Positions 1-9,014 of a DNA stretch of 64,000 bases are shown piece by piece. Position numbers and translations under genes: made by a program. This stretch comes from Cryptosporangium arvum DSM 44712 (lineage in GTDB: Bacteria; Actinomycetota; Actinomycetes; Mycobacteriales; Cryptosporangiaceae), in NCBI RefSeq assembly GCF_000585375.1, contig NZ_KK073874.1, positions 1,984,001 through 2,048,000 on the forward strand, given 5' to 3'. Positions within the stretch are counted from its first letter, which is position 1, and every line of letters begins with the position of its first letter. The notes beneath the pieces are model-generated. The model was not told where the DNA came from and did no database searches. It saw only the letters and a program-made list of their open reading frames with translations.

Positions 1-2527
1 TGTAGTCGCCGGGAACCCAGCGCGAGATCTGGTCCGGTACCGCGCGCATCCAGTCGCTGGACGCCACGACCGGACCCTGCGCCTCGGCCAGCTGGGCGGT
101 GACCCACGGGGTCCGCGCCTCGCCGTCGGGGTGCAGCAACGCCTCTTCCTCGGCCTCGACGGCGTCCCGGCGCAGCTCCGTCCAGGACGTGACCGACCAC
201 ACGTCGGCCGCGACGTTCCAGTCCTCGGCGAGCAGCTGCTGGGCCTTGAGCGCCCACGGCAGCGCGACCCCGGAGGCGAGCAACTGCGCCTTCGGAGCGC
301 CCTCGGTGGTCAGCGTGGCCGGCGCGTACCGGTACAGGCCGCGGAGGATGCCCTCCTCGTCCACGTGGTCCGGCATCGCCGGCATCACCATCGGCTCGTT
401 GTAGACGGTGAAGTAGTAGAAGATGTTCTCCGGGTTCTCCCCGTACATCCGGCGCAGGCCGTCCTCGGTGATCACCGCGACCTCGTAGGCGTACGCCGGG
501 TCGTACGCGACGACGGCCGGGTTCGTCGAGGCCAGCAGCAGCGAGTGGCCGTCCTCGTGCTGGAGGCCCTCACCGTTGAGCGTGGTGCGCCCGGCGGTGG
601 CCCCGAGCACGAACCCGCGGCCCAGCTGGTCGGCGACGGCCCAGAAGCCGTCGCCGGTGCGCTGGAACCCGAACATCGAGTAGAAGATGTAGATCGGGAT
701 CATCGGCTCGCCCTGCGTGGCGTACGACGTCGCCACCGCGGTGAACGACGCCACCGATCCGGCCTCGTTGATGCCCTCGTGCAGGATCTGGCCCTGCTGG
801 GACTCCTTGTAGGCCAGCATCAGCTCGCGGTCGACCGACGTGTACTGCTGGCCGTGCGGCGAGTAGATCTTCGCCGTCGGGAACAGCGAGTCCATGCCGA
901 ACGTCCGCGCTTCGTCGGGAATGATCGGCACGAAGCGGTCGCCGATGTTCTTGTCCTTCATCAGGTCTTTCAGCAACCGGACGAAGGCCATCGTGGTGGC
1001 GATCTTCTGCTTGCCGGAGCCCTTCTTCAGCTGGGCGTACATCTCCTTGCCCGGCAGGGCCAGCGGCTTGCTGCGGTCGACGCGCTTCGGGATCGCGCCA
1101 CCGAGCTGGCGGCGACGCTCCATCAGGTACTGGTACTCGTCCGAGTCCTTACCGGGGTGGTAGTACGGCGGCAGGTACTTGTCGAGCTTCTCGTCCGGGA
1201 TCTCCAGGAAGAGCCGGTCCCGGAACTCCTTCAGGTCGTCCTCGGTCAGCTTCTTCATCTGGTGGGTGGCGTTGCGGGCCTCGAAGTGGCTGCCCAGCGT
1301 CCAGCCCTTGATCGTCTTGGCGAGGATCACGGTCGGCTGCCCGGTGTGCTCGGTGGCCGACTTGTAGGCCGCGTAGAGCTTCCGGTAGTCGTGGCCACCG
1401 CGCTTGAGGTTCCAGATCTCGTCGTCGCTCAGGTGCTCGACCATCTTGCGGGTGCGCGGGTCGCGCCCGAAGAAGTGCTCGCGGACGAACGCGCCGGACT
1501 CGGCCTTGTAGGTCTGGTAGTCGCCGTCGGGCGTGGTGTTCATCAGGTTGACGAGCGCGCCGTCGGTGTCGGCGGCCAGCAGCGGGTCCCACTCGCGGCC
1601 CCAGACGACCTTGATCACGTTCCAGCCGGCGCCGCGGAAGAACGCCTCGAGCTCCTGCATGACCTTGCCGTTGCCGCGGACCGGCCCGTCGAGGCGCTGC
1701 AGGTTGCAGTTGATGACGAACGTCAGGTTGTCGAGCTCCTCGCGGGCGGCGACGCCGATCGCGCCGAGCGACTCGACCTCGTCCATCTCACCGTCGCCGA
1801 GGAACGCCCAGACGTGCTGCTGGCTGGTGTCCTTGATGCCGCGCGAGTGCAGGTACCGGTTGAACCGGGCCTGGTAGATCGCGTTGATCGGGCCCAGACC
1901 CATGGAGACGGTCGGGAACTCCCAGAAGTCAGGCATCAGGCGTGGGTGGGGGTAGCTGGAGAGACCCCCACCGGAGTGCGAGAACTCCTGGCGGAACCCG
2001 TCCATCTGGTGCTCGTTCAGCCGACCCTCGAGGAAGGCCCGCGCGTACATACCGGGGGAGGCGTGCCCCTGGAAGTAGATCTGGTCGCCGCCGCCCGGGT
2101 CGTCGTGGCCGCGGAAGAAGTGGTTGAAGCCCACCTCGTAGAGGCTCGCGCTCGACGCGTAGGTGGAGATGTGCCCGCCGACGCCGATGCCGGGGCGCTG
2201 GGCCCGGTGCACCATGATCGCGGCGTTCCAGCGCATGTAGGCCCGCAGCCGGCGCTCGATGTGCTCGTCACCGGGGAACCAGGGCTCGCGCTCCGGCGGG
2301 ATCGTGTTGATGTAGTCGGTGCTGCGCAGCGCCGGGACACCGACCTGCTTTTCCCGAGCCCGCTCCAGCAGACGCAGCATGATGTACCGGGCACGCTGAC
2401 GGCCCGCGTTGTCGATCACTGCGTCCAGCGATTCGAGCCACTCGGACGTCTCTCCGGGATCGATGTCCGGGAGCTGACTAGGTAGCCCGTCGCTGATCAC
2501 CGGGAGCCGTTCGCGTGAGTTCGCCAC
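1..2527 (-). CDS. aceE: pyruvate dehydrogenase E1 component, homodimeric type (partial, C-terminus cut off)
   Basis: Thiamine-diphosphate enzyme that decarboxylates pyruvate and reductively acetylates the lipoyl groups of the E2 subunit. About 842 residues are visible; the C-terminus runs off the left edge (the family is usually about 900). The N-terminus reads [14 protein letters not shown], followed by [17 protein letters not shown] and a [11 protein letters not shown] motif typical of AceE. The diphosphate-binding motif GDGEMDE is present, as is the conserved [18 protein letters not shown] region. GTG at 2527 is chosen because AAGGATC lies just upstream on the minus strand. It is transcribed away from the YjbQ-DUF3052-AhpE genes, an arrangement also found in mycobacteria. 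Its E2 and E3 partners are probably the sucB and lpdA products encoded at 55-58 kb. Confidence 0.97.
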   Translation of the reverse strand, partial: MANSRERLPVISDGLPSQLPDIDPGETSEWLESLDAVIDNAGRQRARYIMLRLLERAREKQVGVPALRSTDYINTIPPEREPWFPGDEHIERRLRAYMRWNAAIMVHRAQRPGIGVGGHISTYASSASLYEVGFNHFFRGHDDPGGGDQIYFQGHASPGMYARAFLEGRLNEHQMDGFRQEFSHSGGGLSSYPHPRLMPDFWEFPTVSMGLGPINAIYQARFNRYLHSRGIKDTSQQHVWAFLGDGEMDEVESLGAIGVAAREELDNLTFVINCNLQRLDGPVRGNGKVMQELEAFFRGAGWNVIKVVWGREWDPLLAADTDGALVNLMNTTPDGDYQTYKAESGAFVREHFFGRDPRTRKMVEHLSDDEIWNLKRGGHDYRKLYAAYKSATEHTGQPTVILAKTIKGWTLGSHFEARNATHQMKKLTEDDLKEFRDRLFLEIPDEKLDKYLPPYYHPGKDSDEYQYLMERRRQLGGAIPKRVDRSKPLALPGKEMYAQLKKGSGKQKIATTMAFVRLLKDLMKDKNIGDRFVPIIPDEARTFGMDSLFPTAKIYSPHGQQYTSVDRELMLAYKESQQGQILHEGINEAGSVASFTAVATSYATQGEPMIPIYIFYSMFGFQRTGDGFWAVADQLGRGFVLGATAGRTTLNGEGLQHEDGHSLLLASTNPAVVAYDPAYAYEVAVITEDGLRRMYGENPENIFYYFTVYNEPMVMPAMPDHVDEEGILRGLYRYAPATLTTEGAPKAQLLASGVALPWALKAQQLLAEDWNVAADVWSVTSWTELRRDAVEAEEEALLHPDGEARTPWVTAQLAEAQGPVVASSDWMRAVPDQISRWVPGDY

Positions 2528-2748
2528 GTCGATCCTTCACACTCGTCGGTGGGTGGGGTCCGGTCGATCACGGTCGGCGACCGCCCGAGGCCTCTTCGCT
2601 TTACCGATCCATCCTGCCCCGTAGGCGCGGAGATGGTTAGCTCCGGGGGACCGTTACCGGCCGGTAGTGTGTGCCCCACCCGTAGGGTGACATCTTCGCA
2701 GACCCACCCGATGCGCCAGGCGAGCACGCGACGGGCAGGATAGAACAC

Positions 2749-3153
2749 GTGGACAGCGAGATCATCACCGTCCGTACCGGATCGTCACCGGTCGTTCAGG
2801 ACCTGACCGACCGCGCCGCGGACTTCGTCCGCTCGCGCGGCGACGGGCTGCTGCACGCCTTCGTGCCGCACGCCACCGCCGGGCTGGCCGTGCTGGAGAC
2901 CGGCGCGGGCAGCGACGACGACCTGCTGGCGGCGCTGGAGGACCTGTTGCCGGCCGACGACCGCTGGAGGCACCGCCACGGCAGCCCCGGGCACGGCCGC
3001 AGCCACGTCATGCCGGCCCTGATCCCCCCGTACGCCACGCTGCCGGTACTGGGGGGCCGGCTGGCGCTGGGAACGTGGCAGAGCCTGTGTCTGGTCGATC
3101 TCAATGTCGACAACCACGACCGGCAGGTACGGTTTTCGTTTCTCGGCGGTTGA
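2749..3153 (+). CDS. YjbQ family protein (UPF0047), secondary thiamine-phosphate synthase-like
   Basis: A 134-residue protein of the UPF0047/YjbQ family. It has the family landmarks HAFVPHATAGLAVLE near residue 40, HGSPGHGRSHVMPAL near residue 80, and the closing LGTWQSLCLVDLN near residue 105. Some family members show weak thiamine-phosphate synthase activity in vitro, but the physiological role is unsettled. The GTG start at 2749 sits about ten bases after an AGGATA-like ribosome-binding site. It is divergent from aceE across a 221-base gap that should hold both promoters. Confidence 0.9.
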   Translation: MDSEIITVRTGSSPVVQDLTDRAADFVRSRGDGLLHAFVPHATAGLAVLETGAGSDDDLLAALEDLLPADDRWRHRHGSPGHGRSHVMPALIPPYATLPVLGGRLALGTWQSLCLVDLNVDNHDRQVRFSFLGG

Positions 3154-3302
3154 CCTGCGGGTAAGTACTGGTCCGTCAGGTACTGGTGGGTGCGACGCGC
3201 GCGGACTTATCGCTGGCAACACTTGCGCTGCGTTGGATGTATGTGTGGACTACCGAACTAGGCGGCGACGCGCCGCCATCAGCAGGAGGAGGGAACCGAA
3301 GA

Positions 3303-3740
3303 GTGAGCGCGACCGCGGGTCACGCCGACGGCGTCAAGAGCCCGGCCGACCGGCTCGGCATCCAGCCGGGGCAGGTGGTCATGGAGATCGGATTCGACGA
3401 CGATTGCGCCGACGAACTGCGTGACGCCGTTGCCGAACGGGTGGGCGACGATCTGGTCGACGAAGACTCCGATGAGGTCGTCGACGTCGTGATGCTCTGG
3501 TGGCGGGAGGACGACGGTGACCTGTTCGATGCACTTGTCAACGCGTTGAGCCCGCTGACCGACAACGGCGTCGTCTGGCTGTTGACACCCAAGGCCGGCC
3601 GGCCCGGACACGTGGAGCCGAGCGACATCAGCGAGGTGGCCCCCACCGCGGGTCTGCAGCAGACGTCGAGCATCAGCGCCGCGCAGGACTGGTCCGGCGC
3701 GCGTCTGGTCGCGCCGAAGGCGGCGCGCTCCAAGCGCTGA
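3303..3740 (+). CDS. DUF3052 family protein
   Basis: A 145-residue acidic protein of the actinobacterial DUF3052 family, which is usually encoded between aceE and ahpE (Rv2240c in M. tuberculosis). Recognisable features are GQVVMEIGFDDDCADELRDA, an acidic DEDSDEVVDVVMLWWRE stretch and the C-terminal TSSISAAQDWSGARLV. No catalytic motif is visible and no function is established. An earlier in-frame start exists at 3186, but GTG at 3303 has an AGGAGGAGGG ribosome-binding site about ten bases upstream and matches the usual family length. Confidence 0.88.
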   Translation: MSATAGHADGVKSPADRLGIQPGQVVMEIGFDDDCADELRDAVAERVGDDLVDEDSDEVVDVVMLWWREDDGDLFDALVNALSPLTDNGVVWLLTPKAGRPGHVEPSDISEVAPTAGLQQTSSISAAQDWSGARLVAPKAARSKR

Positions 3741-3817
3741 CCCCGACCATCCGCTGACACCGGCAGCGCGCTTTCCCGCGCTCCCGGTGCCGCTGCCGTG
3801 CTCTGGAAGGACTCACC

Positions 3818-4282
3818 ATGCCGGTGGAAGTCGGCGACATCGCTCCGGAGTTCACGCTGCCGGACCAGAACCACCAGCTGGTGTCACTGGCCGACTTCCA
3901 GGGCTCCCGGAACGTGCTCGTCGTGTTCTACCCGCTGGCGTTCTCCCGGGTGTGCTCCGGCGAGCTCGCCGCGATCCGCGAGGACCTGCCGCGCCTCCAG
4001 AACGACACCGTGCAGGTGCTGACGATCAGCGTCGACTCGTTCTTCGTCCACAAGGTGTGGGCCGAGCAGGAGGGCTTCGATTTCCCGCTGCTCTCGGATT
4101 TCTGGCCCCACGGCGCGGTCGCGCAGAGCTACGGCGTCTTCGACGAGCAGAAGGGCACCGCGCGCCGCGGCACGTTCCTCGTCGACGCCGACGGCATCGT
4201 CCGCTGGAAGGTCGTCACCGGAATCGGCGTGGCCCGCTCGGCCGACGACTACGCCGGCGCCGTAGCGGCACTGGCCCCGTGA
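3818..4282 (+). CDS. ahpE: peroxiredoxin, AhpE-type one-cysteine
   Basis: A 154-residue thioredoxin-fold peroxidase that reduces hydrogen peroxide, organic hydroperoxides or peroxynitrite in the cytosol. The peroxidatic cysteine is Cys46 in FYPLAFSRVCSGEL. It is the only cysteine in the protein, so this is a one-Cys enzyme that needs an external reductant (mycothiol/mycoredoxin in the characterised mycobacterial AhpE). Length and position after DUF3052 match AhpE (Rv2238c). The ATG at 3818 follows a GGAAGGA ribosome-binding site. Confidence 0.92.
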   Translation: MPVEVGDIAPEFTLPDQNHQLVSLADFQGSRNVLVVFYPLAFSRVCSGELAAIREDLPRLQNDTVQVLTISVDSFFVHKVWAEQEGFDFPLLSDFWPHGAVAQSYGVFDEQKGTARRGTFLVDADGIVRWKVVTGIGVARSADDYAGAVAALAP

Positions 4283-4309
4283 GCGGCCTCCGCTACCCTC
4301 GTTGATGCA

Positions 4310-4381
4310 GGGCGCATAGCTCAGTGGAAGAGCACTCGCCTTACAAGCGAGGGGTCGGGGGTTCGAAACCCTCTGCGCCCA
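4310..4381 (+). tRNA. tRNA-Val (anticodon TAC)
   Basis: Complete cloverleaf. The acceptor stem GGGCGCA pairs with TGCGCCC (4374-4380) plus discriminator A. The D arm is GCTC/GAGC, the anticodon stem CTCGC/GCGAG, and the seven-base loop CTTACAA holds TAC at 4342-4344. The T arm contains GGTTCGAAA. CCA is not encoded. I found no second copy of its 3' end nearby, so it does not look like an occupied attachment site. Confidence 0.97.
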
Positions 4382-4389
4382 CTTGCACG

Positions 4390-4426
4390 GCCCGCTCAGA
4401 ACGGCGCAGCGCCGCCCTGAGCGGGC
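4390..4426 (+). terminator. Rho-independent-type hairpin after tRNA-Val
   Basis: GCCCGCTCAG (4390-4399) and CTGAGCGGGC (4417-4426) form a perfect 10-bp stem. The loop itself contains the small inverted pair GGCGC/GCGCC. There is no T tract, as is common in high-GC actinomycetes. Confidence 0.75.
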
Positions 4427-5094
4427 TCCACCGCCGTTGTTTGGTTAAAGGCCAGTAGGGTTCCGGCTCCTTTGACGCGGCGGGCCAGGAGGCCGATCCG
4501 CCGCTGTCGGCGTCGCAGGCCGCACGGCCCGTTGGCTCGGCCGAGCCGAGCAGAACGCGACCTGGCTGGGCGCGTGGGCGCTCCCGGCCATCCGGCCCTC
4601 GACAGAGCTGACCTGAAGCCGTCGGACGGGCAGCCGCAGAGCGGGTACGCGCGGCCGGACGGGAGGACGGTTGGGCGTCCCGCGACTTGCGCGCAGGAAC
4701 TCGTCGGCAATCCGGCAGCCGCCGACAAGCAGCGCCAGACCACGCGCTGATGCGCATCGACCGTTATGCCGAGCGTGCCCACGAGGACGGGGCCGCGCTC
4801 AGGAGGTAACCCGATCACCTCCTGGAGCGCCTGAGACTCGCGCAAAGAACCGCCGAGCGGCGGGCGGAGCCCGGGCGTCGCTCCCGCCGCTGCGCCGCCC
4901 GGCCGCCCTACTCGCTAGGTAACCTGGATCTCGTCTCGCATCGATCTCGCATGGTCTCGCACTCCGGCCTCGCATCGATTTCGTAGCGGAATAGCATTAC
5001 CCCGCCTGAAGAAGCACTGATCGTCGACTTGTAGTCCCTCGTCGATCGCGGGTAGGGAACTAGTCACCGAACCAATCCGTGTAACGTCGCGCCC
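4427..5094. other. gene-poor left part of the 4.4-6.5 kb island
   Basis: I see no convincing gene here. Frames are open by composition only and none has a good ribosome-binding site plus protein-like content. Landmarks are a short stretch at 4461-4484 that repeats the 3' end of the Lrp-type gene found 2 kb further right, and a 7-bp hairpin AGGAGGT/ACCTCCT at 4801-4823. The base composition becomes slightly less GC-rich just before 5095. Confidence 0.5.
4461..4484. repeat. imperfect direct repeat, left copy (Lrp gene 3'-end sequence)
   Basis: These 24 bases match 6479-6502 at 22 positions. Read on the minus strand the two copies encode RRVKGAGTLL here and RRLKGAGTLL in the intact regulator gene. 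Similarity extends a little on the downstream side (GGCCAG versus GGCACCAG). It may be the distal attachment-site copy of a decayed integrative element. Confidence 0.55.
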
Positions 5095-6129
5095 ATGACC
5101 GACCCGTTCGCCGACCTCGAAAACGAGGTGGCACTCGACCGCGTGGGTACGCGCGGAGCGCTGCTGGACAGGGCACTCCGCGGGTACGTGCCACTCCGGA
5201 AGGAATTCGTCCAGCTCCACGACAAAGCCGACGACGGGACGCGCGGCTCGGTCCTCGGTCAGTTGCTCGCCGACCGACAGGAGCGGGCGCTCGACGCGCT
5301 CCTGTTGCTCCACGCGCTGTGGCCGGCCATCGACGGTGACGCCGAACCCCTCCCGATGTCGCAGTGGGCGTTGATGCTGACCACCGACCACGGAGGCGAG
5401 TGCACGCCCAACGCCGCGTCGAAAGCGTTCACCGAGTTGGAGAAGCGCGGGCTGGTGAGACGCGAGTCGGTCGGGCGGGGTACGAGGATCACGCCGTGTC
5501 GGGAAGACGGAAGTGGCGACGACTGGGAGAACCCCGGGACAAACCCCTCGGACCGGTACTTCACCGTGCCGCACCTCTACTGGATCGACCCGATCGTCGA
5601 CGGCTCGACGCCCGCAGACGCGCTCCGGTTGCCGGGCAAGGCGATGTTGCTGATCGCGTTGAAGGAAACGCAAGATCCGGGCAAGCCCGGACGCTTCTCG
5701 GTAGCCGCCGCCCGCGGTGAGGAGTGGTACGGCATCTCTGAGCGGAGCGTCGAACGTGGATACGGCGAACTCCGTAAGGCCAAACTGCTGGCCGAGCGCA
5801 CGCAACGGGTCCGGAACCCCAAAGCATCCAACGGAATCCAGACGATCTGCTGGCGCGCGCCCACGCAGGGCTTCTCCACCGACGACCGGGCAAAGCTCCA
5901 GGCCGAGGCCGTGAGCAAGGCCCGCGCGAAGATCACGGCCCGGGCCAAGAGCGGGCCGGTGAAGCCCACGCCCGAGCCCGATGCGAAGCCCAAGCCCAAG
6001 CCCAAGCCCACGCGCAAGGGGAAGCCCAACCTCCAGCGCATTCGACCGGTCAGGCGGTCACGCCGCACCGCTCCTGATCCGGGCACCGCCGCAGCGGCAA
6101 ACCACCGAGAGGAGGAGGTGAATGGCTGA
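5095..6129 (+). CDS. hypothetical protein with winged-helix-like regions (possible element-borne replication or regulatory protein)
   Basis: A 344-residue protein that I cannot assign to a named family. Residues about 95-140 (MSQWALMLTTD, then ASKAFTELEKRGLVRRESV) look like a winged-helix DNA-binding unit. Residues about 180-240 (LLIALKETQDP, then WYGISERSVERGYGELRKAK) look like a second one. The C-terminal 70 residues are lysine/proline-rich (repeated KPKP) and strongly basic, which suits DNA binding. Two helix-turn-helix units plus a basic tail recall plasmid-type initiators, but that is inference. It is the only sizeable gene of the island, starts at ATG 5095 and overlaps the next small gene by eight bases. 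Confidence 0.75.
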   Translation: MTDPFADLENEVALDRVGTRGALLDRALRGYVPLRKEFVQLHDKADDGTRGSVLGQLLADRQERALDALLLLHALWPAIDGDAEPLPMSQWALMLTTDHGGECTPNAASKAFTELEKRGLVRRESVGRGTRITPCREDGSGDDWENPGTNPSDRYFTVPHLYWIDPIVDGSTPADALRLPGKAMLLIALKETQDPGKPGRFSVAAARGEEWYGISERSVERGYGELRKAKLLAERTQRVRNPKASNGIQTICWRAPTQGFSTDDRAKLQAEAVSKARAKITARAKSGPVKPTPEPDAKPKPKPKPTRKGKPNLQRIRPVRRSRRTAPDPGTAAAANHREEEVNG

Positions 6130-6265
6130 TCCGGAAGGCCAGTGGAAAACAGTACGGGCCGCCATCCGAGGATGGGGCCCGACCCTGCGCCTGATCACGA
6201 TCATGACAGCGCCAACTGTCGCGACCGTGGCGGTCCTGGTGCTCTACCAGGCTCTTTGGTTCTGA
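6122..6265 (+). CDS. small single-pass membrane protein
   Basis: A 47-residue protein beginning MADPEGQWKTVRAAIRGW, followed by one hydrophobic helix rich in Thr, Val and Ala and ending LVLYQALWF. The ATG at 6122 has an excellent ribosome-binding site (GAGGAGGTGA) lying inside the last codons of the upstream gene, so the two are translationally coupled. Function unknown. Small membrane proteins with this layout are common on actinomycete plasmids and integrative elements. Confidence 0.65.
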   Translation: MADPEGQWKTVRAAIRGWGPTLRLITIMTAPTVATVAVLVLYQALWF

Positions 6266-6281
6266 CAACCACACTGTAGGC

Positions 6282-6321
6282 CGAGGTGCCGTCCGGCAAC
6301 AAGAAGCTGGACGGCACCTCG
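6282..6321 (+). terminator. long perfect hairpin downstream of the island genes
   Basis: CGAGGTGCCGTCC (6282-6294) and GGACGGCACCTCG (6309-6321) form a 13-bp perfect stem with a 14-base loop. It lies 16 bases after the stop of the small membrane protein and probably ends that transcript. Confidence 0.65.
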
Positions 6322-6401
6322 CTGGTGCACGCGGACCGCGCCGCCTCCTGCCGGCGGGACCGAGACGCGATGCACCGCCACGGGGCACCCTGCTGAATGG
6401 C

Positions 6402-6434
6402 GCGACCGAGGAGCAAGTGACTCTGCTCGGTCGC
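6402..6434 (-). terminator. hairpin downstream of the Lrp-type regulator gene
   Basis: GCGACCGAG (6402-6410) pairs with CTCGGTCGC (6426-6434), with an alternative inner pairing GAGCA/TGCTC. It lies about 30 bases after the stop codon of the minus-strand regulator gene and could end its transcript. Confidence 0.55.
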
Positions 6435-6462
6435 ATGGACGATGCGGCTACCGCGCCGACCA

Positions 6463-7422
6463 TTACGGCACCAGGAGAGTTCCGGCTCCCTTGAGGCGGC
6501 GGACCACCGGGGCGGTTTCGGTGCGGTGGACGCCGGGGAGGGCGCCTATTCCGTCGGCCAGGTAGTCGTAGAGGCCGTCCAGGTCGCGGCAGACCACGGC
6601 GGCGGCGATGTTCGAGGGGCCGGTCACCGCGGCGGCGTAGGCGATCTGGGGGTGCTCGGCGAGGGCGCGGCCGACAGCGTTCAGGGCCGACGCGTCGACG
6701 GTGAGCCAGAGCGCCGCCTCGGCGGTGAAGCCGAGCGTTGCGGGCTCGACGTCGACGTCGAAGTAGAGGACTCCGCCGTGCTGCAGGGCCTCGAGGCGAC
6801 GGCGGACCGTGGACTCCGACCAGCCGGTCGCGGCCGCGAGGGCGGGGAAGCTCGCGCGCCCGTCCTTGGCCAGCTCGGCGAGCAGCTGGTTGTCGGCCGT
6901 GGTGGCGCGCACCGGATCGCCGCCGGTGGCCGCCGGGGGAGTCAGGGCGGCGACCTGCGCCGCGTCCAGCGCCGCGGTGCGCCCCGGCCACCCGCTCGTG
7001 CCCGCCACCGACCGCAGCATGCAGTGCGCGGACACCGCCGCGACCCCCGACGTCCGGGGCAGCTTCTGCAGTAGGAGTTCGCCTTCGTCCTGCTGGCGGC
7101 GCGTCCGCGTGATGCAGTTGATCTCGGTGCCGCCGGACAGGATCAGTACCCACGAGGTGTCCGCCCGCTGGGCGAGCGCGGACGCCACCGGCATCGCGGC
7201 GTCCGGCGCGCACCGCATCCGGACCAGCCAGTCGACGTGCCCGAGCGCGGCCGCGTGCGGTAATCCGACCACGCGCAGCACCCCGTTCGAGCGCAGCCGT
7301 TCGTACCGCCGCGCGAGCGTGCGATCGGTGGTGCCGAGCACGGCCGCGATCCGGCTGAACGGCGCCCGCCCGTCGATCTGCAGTGCGTGCGCCAACTGGC
7401 GGTCCAGCTCGTCCAAATCCAT
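6463..7422 (-). CDS. Lrp/AsnC family transcriptional regulator, double-length
   Basis: A 319-residue regulator made of two Lrp/AsnC-like halves. Each has an AsnC-type helix-turn-helix (DELDRQLAHALQIDGRAPFSR near residue 3 and NQLLAELAKDGRASFPALA near residue 175) followed by a ligand-binding/dimerisation domain. The tandem arrangement occurs in actinobacterial Lrp paralogs. ATG 7422 starts MDLDELDRQL; an upstream ATG at 7476 would add 18 atypical residues. It is divergent from the MFS gene (84-base gap), so it probably controls that exporter. The last codons (RRLKGAGTLLVP) are duplicated at 4461-4484. Confidence 0.88.
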   Translation of the reverse strand: MDLDELDRQLAHALQIDGRAPFSRIAAVLGTTDRTLARRYERLRSNGVLRVVGLPHAAALGHVDWLVRMRCAPDAAMPVASALAQRADTSWVLILSGGTEINCITRTRRQQDEGELLLQKLPRTSGVAAVSAHCMLRSVAGTSGWPGRTAALDAAQVAALTPPAATGGDPVRATTADNQLLAELAKDGRASFPALAAATGWSESTVRRRLEALQHGGVLYFDVDVEPATLGFTAEAALWLTVDASALNAVGRALAEHPQIAYAAAVTGPSNIAAAVVCRDLDGLYDYLADGIGALPGVHRTETAPVVRRLKGAGTLLVP

Positions 7423-7434
7423 CAACAGACCGTA

Positions 7435-7490
7435 GCAAGTGTCAGATACCGCCGGAATCAAAATCGCGAACGACAAGAACCGCCACTTGC
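7435..7490. promoter_or_regulatory. inverted repeat in the Lrp-MFS divergent promoter region
   Basis: GCAAGTG (7435-7441) and CACTTGC (7484-7490) are exact inverted copies bracketing the centre of the divergent spacer. This is a plausible operator for the Lrp-type regulator. No footprint-like consensus is known to me for this protein. Confidence 0.35.
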
Positions 7491-7505
7491 CTCCACGCTC
7501 GGCCC

Positions 7506-9014
7506 ATGCGCAAATGGCTACCGCTGACCGCGGTCTCCCTGAGCACGTTCATGCTCCTCGTCGACCTCACGATCGTCAGCGTGGCGGCGCCGGCCCTCGC
7601 CGACGAACTGCACTCCTCGTTCGCCGCGCTCCAGTGGACGGTGGACCTGTACGTCCTGGTGCTCGCCGCCTTCCTGATGGCGGCCGGTTCGCTCGCCGAC
7701 CGGCTCGGCCACCGCCGGGTGTTCGTCACCGGCCTGATCGTCTTCGCGGTGGCCTCGCTGGCCTGCGGCGCGGCACCGAACATCGAGTTCCTGATCGCCG
7801 CCCGGGGCGTCCAGGGCCTCGGCGCGGCCGCGATGTACGGCACGAACGCCTCGATCCTCGGGCTGGCCTACTCCGGGCGGGACCGTTCGGTCGCGTTCGG
7901 GATCTGGGGCGCGGCCAACGGGGCGGCCGCGGCGGCCGGCCCGCTCCTCGGTGGGGTGCTCACCGAACACGTGGGCTGGCGGTCGATCTTCCTGGTGAAC
8001 CTGCCGGTCGCCGTCGCGGCCCTGCTGCTGGCCCGCCGCAGCGTTCCGGGGGACCGGCAGGCCGCGGGCGCCCGCCTCGACCTGCCGGGCGTGTGCGCGT
8101 TCACCGCGGCCGCCGCGCTGCTCGTCTACGGCCTGATCCGCGCCGGCGACGCCGGCTGGACCGACGGCGGCACGATCGCCGTGCTCGCGGCGGCCGTGGT
8201 GGTGACGGTCGTGTTCCTCGTCCTGGAGAAGATCAACGACGACGCGATGCTGGACCTGACGCTCTTCCGGCGGCCCGCGTTCTCGGTGGCCGTGTTCGCG
8301 GCCGCCGGCCTCACCGCGTCGGCGTTCGCCAACCTGATCTTCGCGTCGATCTGGGCGCAGTCGGTGCTGGGACTCAGCGCGATGGACACCGGGCTGGTGC
8401 TCGCGCCGATGGCGGTCGTCGGGTTCGTCGTGGCCGGCGGCGGGGGACGGCTGCTCCACGGGGTGCCGGCCCGGTACTCGATCGGGATCGGGCTGCTGCT
8501 GGTCGGGGCGGGGAACGCGCTCTGCCTGCTGGTCGGGCCGTCCTCGAGTTGGGGCGCGCTGATCCCCGGGCTGGCCGTGACCGGTATCGGCGTCGGGCTG
8601 AGCACCCCCGTGCTGGCGTCGGCGGCGCTGGCCGCGGTGCCGCCGCAGCGGGCGGGGATGGCGAGCGGGGCGTCGAACACCGCCCGGCAGATCGGGTACG
8701 CGGTCGCCCTGCCGATCTTCGCGACGCTGGTGACCGGCGCGGCCGACGACGTCCTCGGCGACCGCGCGGCGGCGAAAGCGCTGACCGGCGGCGGGTACGC
8801 CGAACTCGTCGGCCGGATCCCGGAGGCGGTGCTGCGTACCGCCTACGCCGACGGCCTGGACCGCGTGTTCCTGACGAGCGCGATCGTCGCCGTGGTGAGT
8901 GGCGCGGCCGTACTGGTCCTCCTCGGGAGGCGCTACCCTCTCGGCGATGATCGACAAGATCGCGTGGATTCATCTCCGGGACGGCCGGATTCTGAGCACC
9001 CGGTCGCACGGTAA
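7506..9014 (+). CDS. MFS drug transporter, DHA2 (EmrB/QacA) type
   Basis: A 502-residue inner-membrane antiporter of the 14-helix DHA2 family. Motif A appears as GSLADRLGHRRVF near residue 60. Antiporter motif C-like glycines appear in AAAAGPLLGGVLTEHVGWRSIF near residue 140, ahead of a long hydrophobic series. Substrate unknown; such pumps export drugs, dyes or the organism's own metabolites. The ATG at 7506 has no clear ribosome-binding site. The 3' end overlaps the Nudix gene by 68 bases, so the two are likely co-transcribed and governed by the divergent Lrp-type regulator. Confidence 0.9.
   Translation: MRKWLPLTAVSLSTFMLLVDLTIVSVAAPALADELHSSFAALQWTVDLYVLVLAAFLMAAGSLADRLGHRRVFVTGLIVFAVASLACGAAPNIEFLIAARGVQGLGAAAMYGTNASILGLAYSGRDRSVAFGIWGAANGAAAAAGPLLGGVLTEHVGWRSIFLVNLPVAVAALLLARRSVPGDRQAAGARLDLPGVCAFTAAAALLVYGLIRAGDAGWTDGGTIAVLAAAVVVTVVFLVLEKINDDAMLDLTLFRRPAFSVAVFAAAGLTASAFANLIFASIWAQSVLGLSAMDTGLVLAPMAVVGFVVAGGGGRLLHGVPARYSIGIGLLLVGAGNALCLLVGPSSSWGALIPGLAVTGIGVGLSTPVLASAALAAVPPQRAGMASGASNTARQIGYAVALPIFATLVTGAADDVLGDRAAAKALTGGGYAELVGRIPEAVLRTAYADGLDRVFLTSAIVAVVSGAAVLVLLGRRYPLGDDRQDRVDSSPGRPDSEHPVAR

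Noticed and set aside
131-2485. A 784-codon open frame opposite aceE
   Set aside because: Same composition artefact; the opposite strand encodes an unmistakable AceE.
4310-4381. tRNA-Val as attachment site of the neighbouring island
   Set aside because: No second copy of the tRNA 3' end was found up to about 7 kb, whereas a copy of the Lrp gene 3' end was.
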